From: Serratia microhaemolytica
Lineage (GTDB): Bacteria > Pseudomonadota > Gammaproteobacteria > Enterobacterales > Enterobacteriaceae
Assembly (NCBI RefSeq): GCF_004011885.1
Contig: NZ_SBEF01000009.1
Span: forward strand, 34,993-98,992
Direction of reading: 5' to 3'
Length of the DNA stretch: 64,000 nt
The position numbers were made by a program, and so were the translations under genes. Every line of letters begins with the position of its first letter. The first letter of the stretch is position 1. The notes below the pieces were generated by a model. It was given only the letters and a program-made list of their open reading frames with translations, was not told the DNA's origin and ran no database searches. Below, piece by piece: positions 10,985 to 20,386 of this stretch.

Positions 10985-11125
10985 TTTCTCTCATCCTAAG
11001 TGCATCCTCTTTTCTCATCCTGAGCAGCTTCCATCCCTCTTTATCGTGCCTCCTTGCTCTCTTCCTAAGCGCTTCCTTTTTCCTCATCCTGAGTGCATCC
11101 CTTTTCTCTCTCCTTGAGAGACGTT
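10985..11125. repeat. pyrimidine-rich imperfect 24-bp tandem repeats
   Basis: Units resembling TTCTCATCCTGAGTGCATCC begin at about 10991, 11015, 11060, 11084 and 11108, a spacing of 24 bases or twice that. The strand is dominated by C and T. The same style of sequence (CCTTGGCCTCCTGACC, CCTTCCTGGAGG) extends back to about 10800 in weaker form. A frame is open through it from 10693 to 11253, but its composition follows the repeat, so I do not call a gene. The 820 bases between pgl and syd hold nothing else that I recognise apart from the hairpin and the palindrome listed. Confidence 0.6.
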
Positions 11126-11320
11126 TTCCTAACGTTTTCCTCTCCGCCGGGGTCCCTGCCGGTAGAGATAGAATCCCTTATTTGCTGTTTCATCACAAGG
11201 TAACGGCGGGTAGATTACAGAAACGAGTAATGCAAGTGCTGGCAATAAAATAATTTAATTTAATTTAAATCAAAATGTTATATTAAATTACGATTTTATT
11301 AAATGGAAAATTAATAGCGA

Positions 11321-11343
11321 TGTCTTACATGTCATGTAAGACA
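11321..11343. promoter_or_regulatory. perfect 10-bp inverted repeat in AT-rich DNA
   Basis: TGTCTTACAT and ATGTAAGACA flank a 3-base spacer, just after a very AT-rich tract (11250-11320). This is the shape of a dimeric repressor or activator operator. It would also fold as a hairpin in RNA, but no T-run follows. The nearest genes (syd at 12054, pgl at 10645) both read leftward, so it does not obviously precede a start codon. Confidence 0.45.
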
Positions 11344-11502
11344 TATCTCACGATGCGTTAAGTAAAAAACCAAGATTATGCTGATAGTGATCACCAATAT
11401 AGGTAAAAATCATGTTTGTTTTTTAACCTGCAGTAGAAACGGTTATTATTTTCAGTCGATTACGAGGTTAGTCGCGCGTTTTGTGTGCAACGAGCGTATC
11501 GA

Positions 11503-12054
11503 TCAATCTGGGCAAATCGGCTGCAGTACCAATAAAAAATCAGCCAGTGAAGGTGATAACAGTTGCCGTTGAGTACTGCCAAGCTGTTCAAGAAGCACAT
11601 TGCCACTGATGTTGCACAGCGAGATCACGGCAGTCTCGGCTGGCACGGTGGCTAAAAAAAGGGTTGGCGACAGTTTGCGTGCTTTCTGCGTTACCAGATG
11701 ACCAATCAAATTTTGCTGTAAGCGGATAAAGTCCTGTTGGCTCCAGACTTGCAGTAGTGTCAGATCTTGCCCTGCAAATTGGGCAGGCATATCACCAGCA
11801 TACTGTTGAGTATAAAAAGCATGTCCTTCGGGTCTCAGTACAATGTCGAACGCAGTTTCCACCTGTTTTAATGTTGCTGCGGGCAGAAACGGCTGGGGTA
11901 GCCAAAGAACACACTCATCGCGATTTTCGACTATACAGGGTGAAGCGAGGCCAGATAGCTCGTGACTGGCAGGTGCATGACCATAGCGCTGTTGCCACAA
12001 TGCAACGTAGCGTTGAGTGAATTGGGTTAACGATTCGAGTCGATGTATCTCCAT
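11503..12054 (-). CDS. syd: SecY-interacting protein Syd
   Basis: Small acidic cytosolic protein that associates with SecY at the inner membrane and affects assembly of the translocon. The 183 residues match the family. Conserved stretches include SPCIVENRD, FDIVLRPEGHAFYTQQYAGDM, LTLLQVWSQQDFIRLQQNLIGHL, and LFLATVPAETAVISLCNISG. It stands alone between the repeat-rich gap and tpiA, away from its usual E. coli neighbours (truC, queF). Identification rests on recall of the E. coli sequence and is firm. Confidence 0.95.
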   Translation of the reverse strand: MEIHRLESLTQFTQRYVALWQQRYGHAPASHELSGLASPCIVENRDECVLWLPQPFLPAATLKQVETAFDIVLRPEGHAFYTQQYAGDMPAQFAGQDLTLLQVWSQQDFIRLQQNLIGHLVTQKARKLSPTLFLATVPAETAVISLCNISGNVLLEQLGSTQRQLLSPSLADFLLVLQPICPD

Positions 12055-12275
12055 GTTTTATAACCTTGTTATGCTGTTTTTGCTCTACCGGTGAGTTCAG
12101 CACTTCGGTTCAATGACTGAGTTGCTTTGTCTATACCGGCTACGGGATGTTGAGCTGCTGACTGTGCTGTTAGCGGGATCGAATAGGGCAACACGAAGGT
12201 TGCCCTGATGAAAACTGGCCGAGTGACACTCTGCGTTGAGCCTGCCTAGCAATCAAATAGTCAGCTTGGAAAGCA

Positions 12276-13043
12276 TTAGCCGTTTTTTGCTGCTGCGGCT
12301 GCTTTCACTATTGCGCTAAAGGCATCTGCTTTTAGTGAAGCGCCACCGACCAGTGCGCCATCAATATCTGGTTGGGCAAACAGTTCTGCCGCATTCTTGT
12401 CATTAACAGAACCGCCATACTGAATGATCAACTGCTCTGCAACCGCAGCATCTTGTTTGGCGATATGGTTACGAATGAACTTATGCACTGCTTGAGCTTG
12501 TGCAGGTGTGGCTGATTTGCCAGTACCTATCGCCCAGACGGGTTCGTAGGCAATGACTGCGCCGTTGAATGCAGCGGCACCTTGGGTTTTCAGTACTGCG
12601 TCAATCTGACGTGCACAGACTTCTTCAGTTTTGCCTGCCTCATTTTCTGCTTCGGTTTCACCAATGCAGAGCACAGGGATCAGACCCGCAGTCTTTAGTA
12701 GTGCGAATTTTTCTGCAATTGCAGCATCGCTTTCTGAGTGATAGGTGCGGCGCTCTGAGTGACCGATGATGATATATTGCGCACCAACATCTTTTAGCAT
12801 GGTGGCAGAGATTTCACCGGTGAAAGCACCGCTGAGGTTGGTGTCAACATTTTGTGCACCCAGTGCAATGCGGCTGCCGCCCAAGGCACGCTTGGCAATA
12901 TCGAGGTACATCACCGGGGGGGCGATAGCAACTTCACACCCATTGATGCTGCTGACTTCGTTACGCAGTGCAGCGATCAGTTCGTTAGTCATCTTGACGC
13001 TGCCGTTAAGTTTCCAGTTACCCATAACCAAGGGATGACGCAT
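12276..13043 (-). CDS. tpiA: triosephosphate isomerase
   Basis: Interconverts dihydroxyacetone phosphate and glyceraldehyde 3-phosphate in glycolysis and gluconeogenesis. It is 255 residues, as in E. coli. The catalytic set is complete: Asn9 and Lys11 in GNWKLNG, His95 in IIGHSERR and Glu167 in [11 protein letters not shown], followed by the phosphate-binding loop YGGSVN. The start at 13043 has GGAGG eight bases upstream. The 170 bases between it and trmL hold its promoter. Confidence 0.98.
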   Translation of the reverse strand: MRHPLVMGNWKLNGSVKMTNELIAALRNEVSSINGCEVAIAPPVMYLDIAKRALGGSRIALGAQNVDTNLSGAFTGEISATMLKDVGAQYIIIGHSERRTYHSESDAAIAEKFALLKTAGLIPVLCIGETEAENEAGKTEEVCARQIDAVLKTQGAAAFNGAVIAYEPVWAIGTGKSATPAQAQAVHKFIRNHIAKQDAAVAEQLIIQYGGSVNDKNAAELFAQPDIDGALVGGASLKADAFSAIVKAAAAAKNG

Positions 13044-13214
13044 AGGTTTTCCTCCAACAAAGGGACGAGAGAATTGAAACGATACTGGCGCACAGTATAT
13101 ACACTTATGGTTTGAAGTTGCAGCGGGTTGTCACCTTGGTATATGCAGAAGCCGTGTTGATAACTTATCGAACGGTGACAGAAACTCTCGTGATACTGCC
13201 CAGCCCGATGCGGT

Positions 13215-13688
13215 TTAGCTGCGCAGTAATGCTCCGGCATACTCCAGTTGTCGCCAGGCTTCATAAACCACCACCGAAACAGCATTAGAGAGGTTCATGC
13301 TGCGGCTCTGTGGCTGCATTGGAATACGGATCTTTTGTTGTGTTGGCAGAGCATCCAGGATGCAACTGGGCAGGCCACGACTCTCTGGGCCAAATAGCAG
13401 GTAATCGCCAGCCTGGTAGTTAACAGCACTGTGTGCTGGCGAGCCCTTGGTGGTCAATGCGAACAGCCGTTGTGGTGTTTCACTGAGCTGGAAGGCAGCA
13501 TAGTTGGCATGACGCTTGACTTGGGTAAATTCATGATAATCCAGACCGGCTCGACGCAGACGTTTATCATCCCAAGGAAAGCCCATTGGCTCAATCAGAT
13601 GCAACTGGAAGCCGGTATTCGCGCACAGTCGGATGATATTGCCAGTATTGGGCGGTATTTCTGGTTCAAACAACACGATATTTAACAT
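13215..13688 (-). CDS. trmL: tRNA (cytidine/uridine-2'-O-)-methyltransferase TrmL
   Basis: SPOUT-class enzyme that methylates the ribose of wobble nucleotide 34 in tRNA-Leu isoacceptors. It has 157 residues, the E. coli length. The C-terminal trefoil-knot SAM-binding region is clear: FGPESRGLP, then [19 protein letters not shown]. The N-terminus [21 protein letters not shown] matches the family. It is followed at 53 bases by cpxA's end on the same strand. Confidence 0.96.
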   Translation of the reverse strand: MLNIVLFEPEIPPNTGNIIRLCANTGFQLHLIEPMGFPWDDKRLRRAGLDYHEFTQVKRHANYAAFQLSETPQRLFALTTKGSPAHSAVNYQAGDYLLFGPESRGLPSCILDALPTQQKIRIPMQPQSRSMNLSNAVSVVVYEAWRQLEYAGALLRS

Positions 13689-13740
13689 CTAGTCACTCTC
13701 TGGTGATCACAATATGGACAAAAATATTGCAGCGTTAGGG

Positions 13741-15102
13741 TTAATTGAATGGCAGCCAGATCAGTAATCGCAATCCGCCCAATCGGCTTTGTTCTGCGCG
13801 CGCCCAACCACGATGCTGTTTCACTACGCTATCCACAATCGCTAGGCCAAGGCCGCTACCACCACTTTGGCGATCACGTGCTTCATCGGTGCGGTAAAAC
13901 GGGCGGAAAATCTGTTCGCGCTCTTCCGGGCTAACGCCAGGGCCATCATCATCAACAGTGATGGTGATCCCGTGCTCGTCATTGGCAAAGGTCACTTCGA
14001 TCTGTTGCTGAGAGTAGCGCAGGGCGTTGCGTATCACATTCTCAAGTGCGCTTTCCAGTGCGGCCGGATTACCATAGATCACCAGTGCTGGCGGATGTGT
14101 AACAATGTTGAGCTGTTTACCGATTTGTTCCGCTTCAAATTTTGCATTTTCTAGCATTTCTGCCCAGATTTGATTGGCAGTTAGCCGTTCACGTATCAGT
14201 TCACTTTTTTGCTGTCCGCGTGAGAGTTCCAACAGGTCATTAATCATGCTATCTAAGCGCTGTGCTTCGGTTTCAATGCGTGCCAGTTCGCGGCATTCAC
14301 CACGGCGGCGGCGCATTAGTGCGCTTGCCAGTTGTAAGCGCGTGAGGGGGGTGCGTAGCTCGTGTGACATATCGGAGATCAAGCGTTGCTGCGCGGTCAT
14401 CATTCTCTCCAGCGCGCTGATCATCTGGTTAAAACTGGCTCCGGTGGCAACAAACTCTTGTGGTCCATGTTCCAATTCTGGATGCAGTTTCAGGTTACCG
14501 AGGGCGACTTGATCGGCCGCCTGTTTTAATTTTCGTGCCGGTTTGGCCAAGCTCCAGGCCAGCCATAATAGCAGCGGCGCGCTGATAAGCATGGTGACCA
14601 GCAGTAGCAGTAGTGGCCGATCAAACATCAGGTTGAGAAAATCAGATTGTGAACTGGTGGCTGGGCGGATCAGATAAAGTTGATACTGATCTTCACCATC
14701 ACGTACCAAAAAGGGGCCGACCAGCTCAACACGGCCATAATTTTTCTTCTTCGGTTGTTCTGCGTCGCCCGATTGGCCAATAAAATGATGAACAACTTGC
14801 AGTTCATTGCGTTGTGCACCGATGATCCGCCCTTCAGCCGTCACGAGTAGCAAGCGTTGTCCGGGTGGAGCCCATTTATCAATGGCACCAAACAGCCGAC
14901 GTAGCCACTGCTCATCAGCCGGCTGTTGTTGCAATTCGGTCTCAACATGCTGTTTGAGCATACCAGCTTGCCGCTGTTCGCTCTGCGGTAACTCGGTCAT
15001 TTGGCGAGAGTCGAGCTTCGGTAGCATTAATACCAGCAATAGCACCAGAGCCAATGTAAACCAGAAGATAGCGAAGATGCGTGTTGTCAGGCTGTTGATC
15101 AT
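13741..15102 (-). CDS. cpxA: envelope-stress sensor histidine kinase CpxA
   Basis: Inner-membrane sensor of the Cpx two-component system; it phosphorylates CpxR when envelope proteins misfold and dephosphorylates it otherwise. The 453 residues include an N-terminal membrane helix (about 10-28), a periplasmic domain (30-160), a second helix (165-185) and a HAMP linker. The dimerisation/phosphotransfer helix carries His247 in SDMSHELRTPL, and a GHKL ATPase domain has NALRY, DDGPGV and GGSGLGLAI. It overlaps cpxR by four bases (ATGA). Confidence 0.97.
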   Translation of the reverse strand: MINSLTTRIFAIFWFTLALVLLLVLMLPKLDSRQMTELPQSEQRQAGMLKQHVETELQQQPADEQWLRRLFGAIDKWAPPGQRLLLVTAEGRIIGAQRNELQVVHHFIGQSGDAEQPKKKNYGRVELVGPFLVRDGEDQYQLYLIRPATSSQSDFLNLMFDRPLLLLLVTMLISAPLLLWLAWSLAKPARKLKQAADQVALGNLKLHPELEHGPQEFVATGASFNQMISALERMMTAQQRLISDMSHELRTPLTRLQLASALMRRRRGECRELARIETEAQRLDSMINDLLELSRGQQKSELIRERLTANQIWAEMLENAKFEAEQIGKQLNIVTHPPALVIYGNPAALESALENVIRNALRYSQQQIEVTFANDEHGITITVDDDGPGVSPEEREQIFRPFYRTDEARDRQSGGSGLGLAIVDSVVKQHRGWARAEQSRLGGLRLLIWLPFN

Positions 15103-15797
15103 CGCGTTGATACCATTAGGTAACCTCGATTACGCAGAGTTTTAAACCACGGCAGGCCATCTTTACGTGCCGGTAGCTTTCGGCGCAAATTGGAAACATG
15201 CATATCAATCGCGCGATCAAACGGCAGCGGACGTTTACCGAGCACCTGTTGGCTAAGCAGATCACGTGACACTACCTGACCGGCATGTTGGGCTAACAGA
15301 CAAAGTAGGGTAAATTCGGCACCGGTCAGATCGAGCACATCCCCTTCAAATCTTGCCTCCTGCAGGCCGGGGAAAAGTGTCAGTGCATCTACCTGTAATA
15401 TGTGGTTTTCACTCACTTTCTGTAGTGGCAGTTCGCGGGCAGTGGTGCGGCGTAGAATGGCTTTGATGCGTGCGATTAACTCGCGATCATTAAACGGTTT
15501 TGGCAGATAGTCGTCGGCCCCCAGTTCCAGGCCAAGTACCCGATCAAGCTCACTGCCGCGAGCAGTGAGCATCATCACCGGTGTCTGATAGTGTAGGCGT
15601 AGCTGCTTTAAGGTTTCGATACCATTTTTCTTTGGCATCATCACATCGAGCAGTAACAGGTCGATGCTATCATCAAGCAGCGACAACGCCTGTTCACCAT
15701 CATGTGCTACCACAACAGTGAACCCTTCCATTTCAAGTAACTCCTGCAACAGCGAGGTTAGCTCGCGGTCATCATCCACTAACAGAATGTTGCTCAT
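15099..15797 (-). CDS. cpxR: response regulator CpxR
   Basis: OmpR-family regulator of the Cpx envelope stress response, controlling periplasmic proteases and chaperones. The receiver domain (1-120) has phospho-acceptor Asp51 in LLLLDVMMPKK and the conserved Lys in YLPKPF. The C-terminal winged helix ends in the usual WFKTLRNRGYLM. I start at the ATG at 15797 (232 residues, E. coli length), nine bases after GGAGG; an ATG two codons earlier is too close to the same ribosome site. In E. coli the divergent neighbour is cpxP; here it is the 3' end of fre, leaving 73 bases for a promoter. Confidence 0.96.
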   Translation of the reverse strand: MSNILLVDDDRELTSLLQELLEMEGFTVVVAHDGEQALSLLDDSIDLLLLDVMMPKKNGIETLKQLRLHYQTPVMMLTARGSELDRVLGLELGADDYLPKPFNDRELIARIKAILRRTTARELPLQKVSENHILQVDALTLFPGLQEARFEGDVLDLTGAEFTLLCLLAQHAGQVVSRDLLSQQVLGKRPLPFDRAIDMHVSNLRRKLPARKDGLPWFKTLRNRGYLMVSTR

Positions 15798-15870
15798 TGC
15801 CATTCACCTCCAGACAAAAAACGTCATAAACAGCCGTCATTCCATGATGGTGACCTGATGCAGGGGGATC

Positions 15871-16572
15871 TCAAATAAATGAGAAGGCGTCACCAAAAAT
15901 ATGATCAGCCAATGCGGCGCGTTCATTGCAGAAACGCTCACGTGCAACTTTTGCCATCTCAAAGCGTCCGGCAATGTAAATGTCATACTCAGCCAGTGAG
16001 CCAAAATCTTGCAATACAGCCGTTAACACAGTGCCAGAGCGACCAGTCCAGTCAGCTTCTGGCTGTTCAACCACTGGAATTACCTGTAGTTGTGGGTGCT
16101 GCTCTGCTAGCGTGTTAAGTTCATCAAGATCGTAAAGGTGTTTCGCTTCACGCCCCCCCCAATAGATCAGGATAGGACGCTCTGGCTGCTGCTCAAGTAC
16201 TGTTAACAGAATTGAACGCGTATAGGAGAAGCCAGTGCCACCAGCAATCAACAATAGCGGACGTTGGCTCTGTTCGCGTAACCAGGCATCACCATGAGGC
16301 AGATCGATCATGATCGTCGGCTGTTTCAGAATGCGATCCATCACTGCCATCGCGTACAAATTGATCTCTGAAGCACCGATGTGCAATTCGATATATTGCT
16401 GTTGCATCGGTGTTGAGGCGATAGAGAACGGGCGCTTGTCACGTTCATCCATCACCACCATCAGATACTGCCCGGCTTTAAAAGTGAATGGCGCATCTGG
16501 CAGCAAACGTACTCGATAAACGGTGTCGGTAATCGCCTCTACCGAGGTCACTCTACAGTTTAATATTGTCAT
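15871..16572 (-). CDS. fre: NAD(P)H-flavin reductase
   Basis: Reduces free FMN or FAD with NAD(P)H, supplying reduced flavin to other enzymes and reducing ferric complexes. It is 233 residues, identical in length to E. coli Fre. The flavin-binding motif RPFS is at residues 47-50 and the nicotinamide-binding GGTG at 111-114. The C-terminus FGDAFSFI matches. It follows ubiD on the same strand with a 54-base gap, as in E. coli, and the two probably share a message. Confidence 0.97.
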   Translation of the reverse strand: MTILNCRVTSVEAITDTVYRVRLLPDAPFTFKAGQYLMVVMDERDKRPFSIASTPMQQQYIELHIGASEINLYAMAVMDRILKQPTIMIDLPHGDAWLREQSQRPLLLIAGGTGFSYTRSILLTVLEQQPERPILIYWGGREAKHLYDLDELNTLAEQHPQLQVIPVVEQPEADWTGRSGTVLTAVLQDFGSLAEYDIYIAGRFEMAKVARERFCNERAALADHIFGDAFSFI

Positions 16573-16626
16573 GCGATCCCTCTGTTAGGTCATCACGCAA
16601 AAGTTGAAAACAGAACTCGGTGTTGG

Positions 16627-18114
16627 TTAATTGTTAAGTTTCTGGTCAGGAAAAATGGCAAGTTCATGCCAAATAGCATCAATACGCGCGACAACTTGCT
16701 CATCACGCTGGATCGGGCGCCCCCATTCACGTTGAGTCTCGCCTGGCCATTTATTGGTGGCATCCAACCCCATCTTTGAGCCGAGGCCTGAGACCGGCGA
16801 AGCGAAATCGAGATAGTCGATCGGGGTATTTTCCATCAACACGGTGTCTCTGGCAGGGTCCATACGTGTGGTTATCGCCCAAATCACATCATTCCAATCG
16901 CGAGCGTTAACATCATCATCGCACACGATAACAAATTTGGTGTACATAAACTGGCGCAGAAACGACCAGACGCCCATCATCACGCGCTTAGCATGTCCGG
17001 CATATTGCTTTTTGATCGTCACCACGGCGAGACGGTAAGAACAACCTTCTGGTGGTAGGTAGAAATCGACAATTTCAGGGAACTGTTTTTGCAGAATCGG
17101 TACAAATACTTCATTCAGCGCGACGCCCATCACTGCCGGCTCATCGGGTGGGCGCCCAGTATAAGTCGAGTGATAAATCGCATCGCGTCGCTGCGTAACG
17201 TGAGTGACGGTAAAAACCGGAAAATGATCAACTTCGTTGTAGTAACCGGTGTGATCACCATAAGGGCCTTCAGGGGCAGTTTCACCCGGCTCAATATACC
17301 CTTCTAGGACAATTTCTGCGCTAGCCGGGACATTCAAATCGCACGACAGGCATTTAACCACTTCTGTTTTATTGCCGCGCAACAGTCCAGCGAAAGCATA
17401 CTCAGAGAGGGTATCAGGCACGGGTGTGACAGCGCCCAAAATCGTTGCAGGATCAGCACCCAGTGCGACGGCTACTGGGAAGCGCTGCCCTGGGTGTGCT
17501 TGACACCACTCTTGATAATCAAGTGCGCCACCGCGATGCGAAAGCCAACGCATAATCAGCTTGTTCTTAGCCAACAGTTGTTGACGATAGATACCCAAGT
17601 TCTGGCGCTGTTTATATGGTCCACGAGTGATAGTTAGCCCCCAAGTGACCAGCGGTGCAACATCGTCTGGCCAGCAGTGCATAACGGGAATGCGATTGAG
17701 ATCAACATCTTCTCCTTGCCAGACCTGCTGCTGACAAGGGGCAGAAGTTAACACCTTGACGGGCATGTTAAGAACTTGCTTGAATTTTGGCAGCTTATCA
17801 AACAGATCACGAAATCCATTTGGCGGCTCAGGTTCTTTTAGAAAGGCCAGGAGTTTACCGACTTCGCGTAGTGCGCTGACTTCCTCCTGCCCCATACCTA
17901 GTGCAACACGTTTGGTCGTACCAAACAGGTTGCACAGTACCGGCATTTGATAGCCTTTGGGGTTTTCAAACAGCAGTGCAGGGCCACCGGCACGTAATGT
18001 GCGGTCGGCAATCTCGGTCATCTCCAAATAGGGATCGATTGGCTGGCTGATGCGTTTTAATTCTCCTCTCTTCTCCAGCAGTGAGAGGAAATCACGTAGA
18101 TCACTGTATTTCAT
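16627..18114 (-). CDS. ubiD: 4-hydroxy-3-polyprenylbenzoate decarboxylase
   Basis: Removes the carboxyl group from 3-octaprenyl-4-hydroxybenzoate in ubiquinone biosynthesis, using the prenylated FMN made by UbiX. The 495 residues follow the UbiD fold throughout, from [22 protein letters not shown] to [12 protein letters not shown]. The conserved [22 protein letters not shown] region and [13 protein letters not shown] near the C-terminus are present. ubiD-fre is divergent from rfaH, a conserved block. Aerobic ubiquinone made here complements the anaerobic route suggested by ubiU/ubiV in the same window. Confidence 0.97.
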   Translation of the reverse strand: MKYSDLRDFLSLLEKRGELKRISQPIDPYLEMTEIADRTLRAGGPALLFENPKGYQMPVLCNLFGTTKRVALGMGQEEVSALREVGKLLAFLKEPEPPNGFRDLFDKLPKFKQVLNMPVKVLTSAPCQQQVWQGEDVDLNRIPVMHCWPDDVAPLVTWGLTITRGPYKQRQNLGIYRQQLLAKNKLIMRWLSHRGGALDYQEWCQAHPGQRFPVAVALGADPATILGAVTPVPDTLSEYAFAGLLRGNKTEVVKCLSCDLNVPASAEIVLEGYIEPGETAPEGPYGDHTGYYNEVDHFPVFTVTHVTQRRDAIYHSTYTGRPPDEPAVMGVALNEVFVPILQKQFPEIVDFYLPPEGCSYRLAVVTIKKQYAGHAKRVMMGVWSFLRQFMYTKFVIVCDDDVNARDWNDVIWAITTRMDPARDTVLMENTPIDYLDFASPVSGLGSKMGLDATNKWPGETQREWGRPIQRDEQVVARIDAIWHELAIFPDQKLNN

Positions 18115-18530
18115 TCAAGCCACAACGCCCTTGATTGGTATACCCGATGGCTTTCAGACCAGATAGCCACACTGACAGCCGTTTGAAGTCACCGAGGTAT
18201 AACTTGATTAAATGAATGTATCCAGCTCATTACCGTTGCCAGTCGATAACCACAGCGAGTGTGTTGAGCACAGGAGCGATTTTTGTTTCTACGGTTAATC
18301 CAATTTATCGCTTTGGTTTAGCTTAACAGAGCGATTGACGCGCGCCAACTCTCTCCGCGCATTCAGCTAACGTGCCGCAGCTAACTGTTGAGGGTAAGAA
18401 TTTTTCTTTTATTGGTTAAGGGTGTGCATGGTCGTCACGGTGGTAGCGCATGAATCGATACATTTTGAGTGTTAGCGGTCGGCATCAACTTTTGTTATGC
18501 TGCCCGCCGAGCAACCGGACAAGTGAATCT
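18115..18530. promoter_or_regulatory. ubiD-rfaH divergent intergenic region
   Basis: 416 bases between divergent genes, presumably carrying both promoters and a long rfaH leader. An open frame continues 27 codons upstream of the rfaH ATG without family similarity. No promoter hexamers or repeats stood out enough to place. Confidence 0.4.
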
Positions 18531-19055
18531 ATGGAATCTTGGTACCTACTATATTGTAAACGTGGTCAGCTATTGCGGGCACAGGAACACCTTGTTAGAC
18601 AAAATGTTAACTGCTTTAGTCCCACCATTATGCTGGAAAAGGTTGTACGCGGTAAGCGGGCAACCATCAATGAACCGCTGTTTCCCAATTACCTGTTTAT
18701 CGAGTTTGATACCGAGTGTATCCACACTACAACCATTGCGGCCACGCGTGGGGTGAGCCACTTTGTACGCTTTGGTGGGTTGCCTGCTCAGGTGCCTAGC
18801 CAGGTGATTGAAGAGTTACACGCCTATCACGATAAACACTATCTTGATCCGAAAACTCCACAACCAGGAGACAGTGTTTTGATTACTCGTGGTGCGTTTA
18901 TCGGCTTACAGGCGATTTACGGTGAGCCGGATGGCGAAACACGCTCAATACTGCTGCTGAATCTGCTGAATAAGCAGGTTAACTACAGTGTTGATAACCG
19001 TCAGTTTGAAAAGTTAGCGGTTAATGAGTGCAAAAATGACAGCAAAATGCGCTAA
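18531..19055 (+). CDS. rfaH: transcription antitermination protein RfaH
   Basis: NusG paralogue that is recruited to RNA polymerase at ops sites and promotes transcription and translation of long LPS, capsule and toxin operons. The 174 residues start [14 protein letters not shown] and contain [13 protein letters not shown] and [12 protein letters not shown] of the NGN domain. The fold-switching C-terminal KOW domain includes [10 protein letters not shown] start at 18531 to match the family; the ribosome site there is weak. The protein runs about a dozen residues beyond E. coli RfaH. Downstream, the convergent tatD expected in E. coli is absent. Confidence 0.95.
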   Translation: MESWYLLYCKRGQLLRAQEHLVRQNVNCFSPTIMLEKVVRGKRATINEPLFPNYLFIEFDTECIHTTTIAATRGVSHFVRFGGLPAQVPSQVIEELHAYHDKHYLDPKTPQPGDSVLITRGAFIGLQAIYGEPDGETRSILLLNLLNKQVNYSVDNRQFEKLAVNECKNDSKMR

Positions 19056-19622
19056 ATAAAGCGGATAGAAAATACTGGTTAAACAGTTGGCTAGTTAATG
19101 CCGGCGGCTGTTGCTTATTTTTTATTCGCCACCGGATTACAGAAAATTAACAAATAAAGCTTCTGTAAATATCAAGAATAACAAACTAAAACCCTACCAT
19201 CTGGCGCTGGCATGACTCATTTTTTTATTTAAATTTCAGTTAACTGGCTGTGTGTTTTTTTGGCTTGCTGGCTAACTGCGTTAAACACGTTCAATTGTTT
19301 TGCTGGCATTCTGTTGATAGTGAATACAATTCAATTAAAATATCTAATCATTCATGGTGGTTGAATGAGCATGCCTTCCATCAGCTAAAAACAGTATTAT
19401 TGGCTGTTATCTTCACTATCAATAGGTTATCCATTATGTTACTTAGCGCTGTATCTCGATATTAACAGGCGGTTAATCGTGTCAATCACATAGCGTGATC
19501 AGCGCAGAACATGTCACAAAATGGCACAAGATATATCAGATCTTCTAATTAAAAGTGGACAAAAGCGATCCTGCGTATTATTACTATTGCCAACCAGAGT
19601 GAACGCGTGGATTGAGATAGCA
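19056..19622. other. gene-free stretch after rfaH
   Basis: About 570 bases, AT-rich from 19120 to 19350. Short frames (for example 19250-19465) have no recognisable product and no convincing ribosome site. The tatD gene that follows rfaH in E. coli is not detectable even as fragments. The frame of the next gene stays open back to 19521 without family similarity. Confidence 0.5.
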
Positions 19623-20381
19623 ATGGCATTACGTAGCAAGCTTGGGCGAGTTTTGATTACTGGTGCGGCTGGGCGTGTCGCGACAGCATTCAGGCAATTT
19701 GCTGGTCATCGCTATTCTCTGCGTTTGGCCGAAAAGGAGCTTTGGATGCTGCCTAAAGTGCAATCTGGCGAGCAACTGCTTGCCTTTGATATTTGTGATA
19801 TTGAAGCCTGTCGCTCCGCTTGTCGCAACATCGATACCGTACTGCATCTTGCAGCGGTACCTCCACCGGAAACTGGTTTTTGCGTTTCGCTCATCGATAA
19901 CAATATTCTTGGTACTTTCAATATCTTTCGTGCTGCGAAGGATGCAGGGTGCCAGCGTGTCGTGTTTGCCAGTAGCGCTCATGCGGTTGCTGGTTATCCT
20001 GTTGGTTATCAGGTACGACCGGAAGATGCACCTCGGCCGAAAAATATCTATGGTGCTAGCAAAGCGTTTGGTGAGGGGTTGGCTGCCTATTTTGCCTACC
20101 AAGAAGGCTTGTCGACACTCGCAGTGCGCATCGCAAATCTTGCCACGCTACAGTCAGAACCGCCTAAGCGGCATATGAGTGCGCGCGAGATGAGTGCATT
20201 TCTCAGTCACCGAGATGCAGCAGATCTGCTCGATCGCTGCATTCGGGTCCAGGACGTACAGCACGCGGTCGTGCATGGTATTTCTAACAACCGGCACAAA
20301 AGACTCTCTCTGGAAGAGACCTCGCAACTACTGGGTTATTATCCCAAAGATGATGCTTTTGCACTGTTTGGCTTTACCTGA
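19623..20381 (+). CDS. NAD-dependent epimerase/dehydratase family protein, uronate dehydrogenase-like
   Basis: Extended short-chain dehydrogenase of 252 residues. The Rossmann glycine motif GAAGRVA is at 14-20, NNILGTFNIFRAAKDAGC at 93-110, FASSAH at 115-120, and the catalytic YGASK (Tyr143, Lys147) follows. The segments ASSAHAVAGY and LGYYPKDD resemble bacterial uronate dehydrogenases, which oxidise uronic acids to aldaro-lactones. The substrate is inference; a nucleotide-sugar enzyme is possible. I start at ATG 19623, where family similarity begins; 19521 is an alternative. It converges on gor with only five bases between stops. Confidence 0.75.
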   Translation: MALRSKLGRVLITGAAGRVATAFRQFAGHRYSLRLAEKELWMLPKVQSGEQLLAFDICDIEACRSACRNIDTVLHLAAVPPPETGFCVSLIDNNILGTFNIFRAAKDAGCQRVVFASSAHAVAGYPVGYQVRPEDAPRPKNIYGASKAFGEGLAAYFAYQEGLSTLAVRIANLATLQSEPPKRHMSAREMSAFLSHRDAADLLDRCIRVQDVQHAVVHGISNNRHKRLSLEETSQLLGYYPKDDAFALFGFT

Positions 20382-20386
20382 GCACA

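Noticed and set aside
10693..11253. 186-codon open frame, Leu/Ser/Phe/Pro-rich
   Set aside because: Composition follows the pyrimidine-rich repeats, no ribosome site, no recognisable domain.
19250..19465. 71-codon frame after rfaH
   Set aside because: No similarity or ribosome site that I can see, in AT-rich non-coding DNA.
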